The position numbers and the translations under genes were made by a program. 64,000 nt of DNA from Prochilodus magdalenae (taxonomy: Eukaryota; Chordata; Actinopteri; Characiformes; Prochilodontidae), in assembly GCA_024036415.1 (NCBI GenBank), contig JAMWET010000548.1, positions 103,501-167,500 on the forward strand. The letters are read 5' to 3'. Below are positions 55,106 through 64,000 of the stretch, piece after piece; the stretch's first letter is position 1, and every line of letters starts with the position of its first letter. Below the pieces are notes generated by a model. It was given only the letters and a program-made list of their open reading frames with translations, was not told the origin of the DNA and searched no databases.

Positions 55106-55335
55106 CTGTTAGAAAACAGAGAGAAAAGACGGGTTAGGAGAAATCCTGACCAGGCCGAGAGACATCAGAGAACTGGATTTAAGACTTGAGTAGGCTTTGA
55201 TCGTAGTTATGATTTCGCCTTTCTTCCATTTAAGATTTTCCCATAATGACATGAGACTGCACATAAATCCCCCACCTCAATCCCCATATTGCCTTCTTTT
55301 GAATTTTTCTGTCTGATTTGAATTGCCTTTTTTGG

Positions 55336-55548
55336 TGGTTGGTGTAGCTCAGCGGATAACACCACTACCCGCCAAGTAGCTACCACCACACGTGGGAGAC
55401 TGGGGTTCGAATCCCGGGTTGAGTGACTATGCTGTGCTACACCAATAAGAGTCCATGGGCAAGACTCCTAACACTACGTTGGCCTACCTGTAATAATTAA
55501 CCTTGTAAGTCACTCTGGATAAGAGCGTCAGCTAAATACCGTAAATGT
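55336..55548 (+). mobile_element. tRNA-derived SINE with L2-type tail, copy 3
   Basis: The best-preserved tRNA-like head: ggtgtagctcagcggataac (A-box) and ggggttcgaatcccggg (B-box), then actatgctgtgctacacca and gtaagtcactctggataag. It lies 230 bp upstream of the LIM1 exon in gene direction. Confidence 0.92.
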
Positions 55549-55882
55549 ACACTGATGTGAAGAGTAGCTATCCCGTTAATAATGAATACATATATAAACT
55601 AATAACAAAGAATATGCATATATTTCACTGTTTTGGCCCAATGGCAGAAAAACAGTTTACATGCTGTCGAGGGCTGAGGAAGAGATGGACTGTACCATTA
55701 TCCTCCAGCTGCCAGTTTTGTCGGTTGCATCTAAACAGTCTTCTATTTAAGCCATCTAAGCTACTGCAAATCAACACAGGTCATTCAGTAACAAAATGAT
55801 CAATACCTCAGTCTTATTAGCATCCATGCATATTTGTGTTACAAAATCTAGACAGTTTATGTGCTTCTAAACAACTTATTCA

Positions 55883-56136
55883 TAGCGTCGCTGTCCAAAG
55901 AAAAACAGATATCTCCAAAATGGCAACTTTCCAGGAGAGGCCAAAAACCTTGTTTAATTTGAATGGAAGTCAATGGAACCAGACGTCTTACCAAGCAGTT
56001 TTGGGCCATTTCTGTTGGTCCACTCTTTATGAAATTTGTACACAGTGTAAACAGCAGCTCATGTACTCGAATGAGGCATAAAAGTAAAAATCAACAAAAA
56101 TGGAGATACATGTTTTTCTATGGACAGCGATGATAT
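55883..56136. mobile_element. MITE, family with ATATCATCGCTGTCC ends, copy 4
   Basis: tagcgtcgctgtccaaagaa at the left, tatggacagcgatgatat at the right, body identical in order to copies 2 and 3. About 254 bp. Confidence 0.9.
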
Positions 56137-56339
56137 GCCTGTTAGTAATATAAGTACATAGTACTTAGTAAGTACAGCAGAACTAGCACCCTTTCAATAC
56201 ATTAATCATGAGTGCAAGGAACTGTACTAAGTGTACGTTTTCCTCCTGGGCTTATTGGAGTTGGACTAGTGGAGAAGATCCAGTGATGTTATTTTACTGG
56301 CCGAGCTGCATAGGATAAACGGCCCCTGTGATTTCACTG

Positions 56340-56612
56340 CATTAACCCAAATAGTCTGAACTGAGTTGCGTAGGATGGATTATTGCAAGACACCTTTAGG
56401 AACCTCTACAACTCCATGCCAAAATATGGTGGCCTGATACTGAGAGACAGACTTCTGTAGGTGTAGCACAATAAATATTTCCCATATCAGTCTAAATGTA
56501 TCATCATTTATTGTTCCTGGTAACCTTTATCTTCCTTCCCAATAGCACTGCAATCCCAAACCTCCTTCTGGGTGCAGCTGTTTCTTTGATGATGAGTGTA
56601 TGAGATTCTCTA
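56340..56612 (+). mobile_element. Tc1-like element fragment
   Basis: ggatggattattgcaagaca, ggaacctctacaactccatg and the right terminus tctgggtgcagctgtttctt plus gatgatgagtgta match the family at 34946. Confidence 0.8.
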
Positions 56613-56699
56613 TCCCGCACAGTAAAGAAACTAGTAATTCATCCATGTTCTGTTGTTAGATTGCTGCTGTAAAAAAACAGATATAAACCTAAACATTGT

Positions 56700-57128
56700 T
56701 TTCCTTCATCATTCTTTATGCCCGCTATAGAGACGCCAGCTTCTGGTGCTGATCATTAACTCTATGTCGGCTCCATCTTTGCAATTACTCCCTCCTGGAT
56801 GAATCAGACTCTATCTAATAGATGTTATACGCTCCTTCACCAGTTAGTCCTGTCTTTCTCTCATCAACTGGGATCGACCTGAGGAGGATGGGTTCCCCCC
56901 TCAAGCCTGGTCCTCTCTAGGTTTCTTCCTCACTCTAAGGGAGTTTTCCCTTGCCACTGTTGCCCCTGGCATGCTCACGGGGGGCTTGGACCTGGATCCC
57001 TTTCCTACGTCTGTACATGGACTCCTTGTTTTCTTTTCCTTTATGTAAACTGCTTTTCTGTGAGGCTGCTTTGAAACAATGTTAGTCGTAAAAGTGCTAT
57101 ACAAATAAATATTGATTGATCGATTGAT
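56700..57128 (+). mobile_element. LINE 3-prime end with GATT tail
   Basis: Contains tctaggtttcttcctcactc, gggagttttcccttgccact, aagtgctatacaaataaata and ends attgattgatcgattgat. This tail is abundant in teleosts and belongs to a non-LTR retrotransposon; the coding part is absent. Confidence 0.82.
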
Positions 57129-57864
57129 TCCTTACATTGTGTGAAAATGTCATGAGGAACAGACCGATAGAAAATCACTTAGAATAAAACTCTATAAAAC
57201 TCGTTTTGACTGCTACTCTGGAAGTATGGGTTTTTGTCTGTACTGTACGGATAACTTTGAACGTTTAGGGTTGCATGAGGTTCTCTAAATCTGAAGCTAC
57301 ACTGCAGCTGGGATCGCTGGGATTTGCTATTCCTTCTCTCTTTGTCCAAGGCCCTCTCAAAGGAAGACAGCCTTGAGACAGAACAAGCATTAAAAATGAA
57401 TGAGAATGGCCATTTAAAGTGGAGGGGGTGAGAGAAGGCATGGGTCTGTCAGTCAGAGCCTGCCTGCAGTGGTGGGACAGTGTATGGTTCAATTCAGTGC
57501 TTCTTCAATAGTATGATATCCGGAACACTAAGCTACTTTAATGTACGTTTAGTGCGTCATCTGAATAGACCAACAAACAAAAAATAACTGAGCTAGTTTA
57601 GCATCCATTATTATGTAACACGTACAGGTTAGGACTTTTAAACACATACAGCCAACTTCATTAGTGATACAGCATACCAGCAACTTAGCAACCACCTGGG
57701 ATACAATAGCAATAGCATAGCAACACCTTACTAACCATCTGGGATACTACAACAATGACATAGAAACACTTTAACAACCTTGTGGACACCACAGCAACAG
57801 TCTAGCATCGCCTGAACAACCACATGGGACACCATAGCAAAACCCTAGCAACATCTTAGCAATT
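57129..57864. other. ablim1 intron, weak tandem pattern at the right end
   Basis: From about 57680 a loose repetition of agcaac-cacctgggat-accatag-type phrases begins and continues after the SINE to about 58320 (about 33-40 bp spacing), suggesting an old degenerate minisatellite into which the SINE inserted. Confidence 0.6.
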
Positions 57865-58083
57865 ATTTACATTTACGGCATTTAGCTGACGCTCTTATCC
57901 AGAGCGACTTACAAGGGTATCCATATTACAGGTAGGCCAGTGCAGTGTTAGGAATCTTGTCCAAGGACCCTTATTGGTGTAGCACAGCCATGCAGACCGG
58001 GATTCGAACCCCAGTCTCCCACATGTGCTGGTGGCTCCCTGGTGGGTAGTGGTATTATCCGCTGAGCTACACCAACCACCAAC
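57865..58083 (-). mobile_element. tRNA-derived SINE with L2-type tail, copy 4 (minus)
   Basis: Reverse-complement order: tttacatttacggcatttag and gacgctcttatccagagcg, then tggtgtagcacagc, gattcgaaccccagtctccc (B-box), and gctgagctacaccaaccacc (A-box). Sits inside a degenerate tandem array. Confidence 0.9.
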
Positions 58084-59323
58084 CCAATTATGTGGGGTAA
58101 GACAGCAACAACCTAGTAACATTTTAACAACCACCTGGGATTCCATAGCAACAGCACTGCAGGACCTTAGTAACCACCTGGGATACCATAACAACACATT
58201 TTCAATCATCTGGAATGACATAGCAACATCTTAGCATCTACCAGGGATACCATAGAACACCTTAGCAACCACCTGGGATAACATAGCCACATCTTAGCAA
58301 CCATCTGGGATAATGAAGCATAAACATCTATTGTCATCAGAAATCACATGTACCGTGTATAATGAAACAGCATTAAAGTGCTGTGAGTATATTTGTGTTG
58401 TATTGCTGATTGAGTGTAGTGATAGGTCCTAGGGGCCGGGGGCTAGGGGCCAGGGGCCAGGGTGGGCTGCTTCTGTTCTACCCCTTCATTCTACAGTACA
58501 AACACAGGCTGCTGATTCTGCAAGTGAAACTGATGAGGACCAGTGACGAACCCCCAGGGGACAGGGGGTTCCGCAGGCAGGGTTCCACAGGCATGGCCAG
58601 TCCAAATAACAACACGTCTCAATGCTGATAAGAAGATTAACTACTGACAGTTTCTGCACACACATATCCACACAACTCAGCACAAAGATAATCACACCGT
58701 AACCCAACACAACCACACAGCACAGAGCGCTGCCCAACAAACAGGGAGTAAACAAGCCTTGCTCACATGTGGGGGGTGTGTTCTCTGGGGACCACTACAC
58801 CAGACAGACATAAAAGGGCTTCTGAAGCCTCAGCTCATGAATATTCATCAAAAGATTCAGTTCCCTGTCTAAGCCACACCCCCCCTCTTTCCACTTCATC
58901 TCAGCCTGAACAAAGGCTCCTCATGGAGGGTAAAGAGAGATCAGGACCCTATCTCGCTCTGCCAGCGACGGGCAGCTGTCTGATACATACCCACCCCACT
59001 GTGAAACATACACTTTCATACAGCACAACATGCAGTCAGCTCCGTAATTAAGGGCACCCTCCGTAAAGATGGGTGACTAAGGTCATGAGGGGAGCCTTGG
59101 GTTAATTAGCTCACACGGAAAATCAAACTTTCAATTTAGTCATCAACCCTGTCAGCCTTCATGAGGCTCTGCTACAAATAGTTTTGGTAGCATGTCGTTT
59201 TTCCCTAGACTAAATTTCCTTCAGTACAGCTTATGTTTCCGGCATGAGGCTGAAAAACACACCTACAGAGAACAGGCTACATCACTGCACTCCAAAAACC
59301 AGTATCTGCAAAACTCTAAACAG
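58084..59323. other. ablim1 intron, nothing recognised beyond the degenerate array end
   Basis: 58084-58320 continues the degenerate cacctgggat tandem pattern. A short gggccagggg repeat stands at 58432-58462. No first exon of ablim1 was recognised. Confidence 0.45.
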
Positions 59324-59328
59324 AGGAG

Positions 59329-59821
59329 TGTCATGCCTGCTGGTTCTCCTCTCACCTCCGATCTCCTGGACTCCATTTCCCATAATCCCCCACCCGATGT
59401 CACATGTTCACCCTTACCCAATCACACCCTGTTGCCTCGCTCTCGGTCTCCAGAATACTGATTGGTCCACCTGTTGTTAATGTGTCCGTTTGTTTAAGTA
59501 CTTCCCTCTCGCACTGGCCCATTGCGAAGTACTGCCATTCTATTGCATACTGAGCGTTCTCTCTTTATCTGACCTCGTTACTCTGGCTTGGACTCTGTTT
59601 TGATTCTCTGGTTCACGCTTCTTGTTTATTCCCTTTGGTACCTCTGCCTGGTCTGACTGTCTGTTTGGTTTGATCCTTGCCTGTTTCTTGACGACGATTC
59701 AGTTTTGGCCTTGGTTGTATTTCCTGTTCTTGGTGTTGCTGTGTTTCAGTACAACCTATTAAACAAACTGTGCCTTGCTTTTAGTTCAGCACACGTCACC
59801 ATCTGTTTGTCCAGCGTCACA
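59329..59821 (+). mobile_element. Solo LTR with 5-bp target duplication
   Basis: Starts tgtcatgcc and ends gcgtcaca (TG...CA), 493 bp. The 5-bp sequence aggag is directly duplicated at 59324-59328 and 59822-59826. Contains ttgcgaagtactgcca, gcatactgagcgtt and attaaacaaactgtgcc (AATAAA-like signal region). No internal gag or pol on either side, so a recombined single LTR. Related to 51762-53460. Confidence 0.9.
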
Positions 59822-60024
59822 AGGAGCACAAACACCTTCCTTACTTCCAGTGTAAATTCATTTCAGGTGGAGCTTTTTGGACCATTTCTATTCGTCCAGT
59901 CATGGTCCAAATTTTTCAGTGCATATTTTTGAACAGATACTGAACCTAGATTACACATACAACAAAATCTGTAATAAATAAATAAATACTCATTTTGTTC
60001 TTGTTTTATTCTTCCTCTTCTACT

Positions 60025-60375
60025 TATTATTATTATTATTATTATTAGTAGTAGTAGCAGTAGTATGTGTGTATATATAAATGTATAAAGTGTGATGATG
60101 ATGATGATATTATTATTATCATTAGTAGTAGTAGCAGTAGTAGTAGTAGTGTTACTATAATAATAACAACAATAATATTAATATAAATAAATAATTTATA
60201 GTTTAATTTGACTTAATATTAATATTAATGTTAACAACAACAATAATAATAATAATAATATTGTCATCACACTTTATATATTTCTACTACTACTACTACT
60301 ACTAATAATAATAATAATAATAATAATGATGATAATAATAATAATATCGTCATCATCATTATCATCATCATTTCA
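60025..60375. repeat. (TTA)/(TAG)/(TCA) trinucleotide-rich region
   Basis: Runs of tta, tagtag, atgatg, taataa and catcat, partly arranged as an inverted pair around 60200 (aaagtgtgatgatgatg left, catcacactttatat right). Confidence 0.9.
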
Positions 60376-60387
60376 CTTTATACATAC

Positions 60388-60690
60388 TAGATTTACAACC
60401 CATATTCCAAAAAATATTCCAGAACACATATCAGATGGTGAAAGTGAGACGTTTTATCATTTCATGAAACTCATTAGCTCGTTTAGAACTGGATGGCAGC
60501 AACACATCTCAAAAAGTGACAGAGCCAGGTCCACCACTGTGTACTATCCCCTCCTCTTTTAACCACAGTCTGTAAACGTATGGGACGTACAGAGAACAAT
60601 TCCTAGAGTTTCTGAGGGGAATGTTGTCCTGTTCTTATCTGGTGTAGGATTCCAGCTGCTCAACAGTCAAATCAAGAAAAATGGAGAAAC
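60388..60690. mobile_element. DNA transposon fragment (fish family with AAAGTGAGACG...TTTTA)
   Basis: cccatattccaaaaaatatt, gtgaaagtgagacgttttat, atggcagcaacacatctcaa and gattccagctgctcaacagt match a common teleost DNA transposon. Right end not defined; a degraded MITE end (aaaaatggagaaacatgtt) follows at 60675. Confidence 0.7.
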
Positions 60691-60888
60691 ATGTTTTACT
60701 TTGGATGGAGATGTATATGTAATATACGTCACCTGAGTACAGCATTATCAGCATTATCTGTAATAGACGGAACACAGTGGCTGGGCTCACCAGCTATGGA
60801 GCAAACAGCTCTATAAATACCAGCTGAAGCCTAAACAGTGCTCAGGGATGTTCTAGGAAAGAGGGATAGAGGAAGGGAGAGAAAGCAG

Positions 60889-60908
60889 AACGAGAGAGAG
60901 AGAGAGAG

Positions 60909-60948
<40 letters not shown>
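60889..60948. repeat. (GA)n microsatellite
   Basis: About 60 bp of ga repeats with one aaagaaag interruption. Confidence 0.95.
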
Positions 60949-60952
<4 letters not shown>

Positions 60953-61044
60953 GGCAGGTGGGGGGTGGAGGATAGGAAAACCCCAACTCCAAATTGACTT
61001 ATGCTTAGGCCTTATTTAATTGATGTCTGCTGGCATGCTTTCCT

Positions 61045-61077
61045 CACACACAGACACACACACACACACACACACAC
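61045..61077. repeat. (CA)n microsatellite
   Basis: About 14 ca units with one interruption. Confidence 0.92.
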
Positions 61078-61085
61078 TTGTGTGT

Positions 61086-63669
61086 GGACGAGAGCCCCAA
61101 TAAGATTTTAAGATTTAGAGGAATGACCAGAACGATTAACCCCCCCATTAGCGCTCCTACCACATACAGAGCTGCTCCTGTGTCACTAGAACACCACCAC
61201 CTGACACAGTTAGAAAAGAGCCGCCATGATTCCTCCACTGAACTCCTTCATAACAATGTGAAGGTACAGTCACCGCTCTGCTGGATTCAGTCCTACAGCG
61301 AGGGTTATTAAGGGCTCTACAGTGAATGAAAAGGTTCTTTATAGAACCAAGAACTGAATAAATGCATCAATGAATAAATGACACAAAGATGGGTCTTCAA
61401 ATTAATATAGTATGTGCTGTAGAGTGTTCCACATGGAACATTTGTGAAACGGTTCTGTATAGCACCAAAAAGGGTTCTTCTATTATTCTATTATAATTTC
61501 TTTTATTGTTTTGGGGGCACACTGACCCCTTCTGTTCCACACTCGTACATAAGCACATTGGTTGTACACCAAATTCTGCTTTCATACATTCACCTATAGA
61601 CCGAATCATGTTTAAACACATCATGACGTAAGGCTGTGTGTTTTGTGAGAAAACAGCTTATTAAAATTTACAAGTATAAACATTTGCACATATGACCTGA
61701 ATTATTACAGACACGACCTCTTAGTTATGGATACAGATCAAAAAGGGAGAAACAGCTGTCCAAAATATGTCATTGGAGTCACAGGCAAAGTGCATAGAGT
61801 AGAGGACCACCAATAGATTCATTGGCCAAAACAAAGTTTTTTGGAACTGGCTCTTCATCACTCTTCGTTCCGCTTTCGGCTGTAAGCTGGCTGATGGAGT
61901 CAAGGCAGCTCCACTCTCATATTTTTTTTCTCTGTTGGGCAAAATTGTTTCAGATTTTTCAGATTGTTTAAGTTTTCAGGTCTCTGGCTTTATGTAGTAT
62001 GTTGTCATGGTGATCTTTGAGGACGGGAGCGGTACATGGCGCAGGCTAAATGTAGTGGTGTCACTTAAGTGTAGCTTCTCCTAACTCCATGTTTCAGTAC
62101 TGAGGACTTTATCCAAAATCGGATATCAGAATCAGCTTCCCAAACCTGGAGTGGTGCTTTACTACATGGGACACCAGTGAAGATGCATGGGCACTGTGCT
62201 GAATCGACCTCTACTCAATACCTGTGACTCCAATGACGTATTTTGACAGTTGTTTCTGATGATCCATGCTCATAACTCAGAGGTCGTGTCTGTAATCATT
62301 CAGGTCATATGTGTAAATGTTTACACTTGTAACTGTTACTAGTGGTATTCTCACAAAACACACACGGCATTATGACATAATGTGTTTATGCATGATTCAG
62401 CCTATAGGTGAATGTATGAAAGCAGACATACATACGCACAACAAAAGTGCTGGATGAGTACGCACAAGTTTTTTGATGGGGTTCTCTCAATGGAACCCTA
62501 TACAGAATATCTGAACATCTGAGAAACCTTTCATGGTACAAAGTGTTCCCAAGTGCATTTCAAACTATACCATATGAATTCTATACCATTTTTAATACTG
62601 ATGACAGAACAGCATCTGAAGCCTGGCAGAGATGCAGCTGTCTAATTTCAAACATCAGCTGTGAGAAAACTACGCAGTGCTGATTCTACAGAGTGTTGGG
62701 ACCCTAGGCAACAACTCACAGCCCCCTGCAAACAGCATAAAGCATTTAGGAATAATTAACCAAGAGTTTATTAATGAATAATAGATAAATAGATTATAAA
62801 CACCTTAGAATCATTAATAAGCAGTTATAACACATAAATAAGAAGGGCAACAGTAAACCCTTCTCCTTTTTTTTTTATGTTTTTCTTTTTTATTTTTAAT
62901 GTTTACTGATCTAACCTTGTCTTTTCTATCAGTCAACACCAATCCTGTCAGCGTCAATACTTATTCATATTCAGCATATGGAGCAGCTCACTTGTTATTA
63001 ATGCGTTATTATGGCTTATTAATACTTTGTAAAGTGTTTATAACCTAATAATAACCATTTATCATCTAATTTCAAACCATGCATAAATCTATTATTAAAA
63101 AAAGCCTTATTCTAAAGTGGCACCCTCTAAATACACTCTCGGGTGCCATCTAAAGGTACCATCTAAATACACCTCCCACTGGCCTGGGGGACCAAGCAAA
63201 GCGGCACCTATGTAAATACAGCACATGCATAATTGAATGTTAATTTCAGTCATTCTAGACAAAAATGAGGTTTATTTGATTATTATTATTATTATTTGAT
63301 TATTATTATGATGGAGGCTGCTTACCAGCAAACTGTTAATGAAATGAACTGAACCAGCTGGGAAAGCAGAGCTGAAATAGACCATTTCATTATTTCATCA
63401 TAAACCATTTCATTTCTAGCGCAACCCAATCCAAAGTTTCATAACTGCATAGGTCCTCTGAAAATGTTAGCTAGTTTCATTTATAAGTAATTGTTTAGGT
63501 TAATGAAATTAGAGACCCGAAATGATCTATACAGCCATAAGGTTAGAAGGTGCATGGGCCAAAACTGAAGATAAGCGAAAGGTTTATCACAATGCGATCC
63601 TACATCAGTTCACTTCTGTTCTGCAAACAATCCGATGATTTTCAGTGCTTCAAATTGTGCCACAGTAGT
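61086..63669. other. ablim1 upstream intron or 5-prime flank, mostly unrecognised
   Basis: No exon recognised. 61560-61740 and 62270-62430 share inverted phrases (acagacacgacctctta / agaggtcgtgtctgtaat; ttggagtcacaggcaaag / tgactccaatgacg), consistent with the ends of an approximately 0.8-kb element, but unclassified. A tta run lies at 63272-63310. Confidence 0.45.
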
Positions 63670-63892
63670 GGTTGGTGTAGCTTAGCAGGTAACACCACTA
63701 CCTGCCTGGGAACCAGCACCACATGTGGGAGACTGGGGTTCGAATCCTAGCGTGGGTGACTATGCTATGCTACACCCATAAGAGTCCTTGGGCAAGACTC
63801 CTAACACTACACTGGCCCACCTGTAATATGATTGACATTGTAAGTTGCTCTGGATAAGAGCGTCAGCTAAATGCCATAAATGTAAATGTAAA
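63669..63892 (+). mobile_element. tRNA-derived SINE with L2-type tail, copy 5
   Basis: tggttggtgtagcttagcag (A-box) and ggggttcgaatcctagc (B-box), then actatgctatgctacaccc and gtaagttgctctggataaga, ending taaatgtaaatgtaaaatg. Confidence 0.92.
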
Positions 63893-64000
63893 ATGTGTGG
63901 TGTGATTTGATTCAATACTGAAGTCTGAAATGATATCATGGAGCTAATGGCTTCAACAGCGCATCACCTTTCCAGGTCTACAGGTTTGTGGTGTTCCCTG

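Noticed and set aside
55336..55410. tRNA-like A and B boxes
   Set aside because: Part of a SINE repeated five times with an L2-type tail; head does not keep a full tRNA cloverleaf.

Overview
The window is intronic, repeat-rich DNA of a teleost fish. It carries part of one protein-coding gene, on the minus strand: ablim1, encoding actin-binding LIM protein 1. The fish assignment rests on close match to vertebrate ABLIM1 protein, exon by exon, and on repeats typical of teleosts (Tc1-like transposons, tRNA-derived SINEs with an L2-type tail, L2-type LINE fragments, an LTR element). The repeat mix suggests an otophysan fish such as a characin or catfish, but this is an inference.

Gene layout. 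Transcription runs right to left. Eighteen intact coding exons (1,711 nt) were found by translating short stretches, matching them to the known ABLIM1 protein and requiring splice sites with compatible phases. In gene order they lie at 54971-55105 (LIM1), 42068-42251 (LIM1/LIM2), 38659-38771 (LIM2), 36708-36801 (LIM3/LIM4), 31855-31942 (LIM4), 29679-29737 (LIM4 end), 26498-26575, 23821-23976, 18513-18642, 15296-15343, 8471-8617, 5560-5645, 3595-3700, 3374-3435, 2364-2424, 1783-1790 (an 8-nt microexon), 1136-1210 (GC splice donor) and 153-233 (start of the villin headpiece). The first exon(s) lie beyond the right edge and the last headpiece exon(s) beyond the left edge.

Most notable point. The exon that should encode the first zinc finger of LIM3 is present only as a damaged copy at about 37855-37943. 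It sits in the right place with the right acceptor phase, but a (CA)n run replaces its middle, with further small losses and a stop codon. All other exons are intact, so this is either an assembly fault at a microsatellite or a real lesion.

Introns. From left to right they contain: a 21-bp minisatellite (2.7-3.1 kb); a 12-bp minisatellite (4.06-5.23 kb); Tc1-like elements (6.7-8.2 kb); a transposon stack in which a hAT-like and a Tc1-like element sit inside another Tc1-like element, itself between outer Tc1-like ends (10.5-13.5 kb); a GA repeat (17.9 kb); a 0.6-kb palindrome (20.8-21.4 kb); a 1.65-kb 29/28-bp minisatellite (24.5-26.1 kb); more Tc1, LINE and SINE copies (27-36 kb); a GT/CA-rich tract (37.2-38.0 kb); three sibling Tc1 deletion derivatives (39.0-44.6 kb); AAAT-rich, TATC and TA arrays; an LTR-like element inflated by 1.1 kb of TCTCTG repeat (51.8-53.5 kb); and a solo LTR with a 5-bp target duplication (59.3-59.8 kb).

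No second protein-coding gene, real tRNA or CRISPR array was found. The longer open frames are products of simple repeats whose period is a multiple of three, or decayed transposase pieces.
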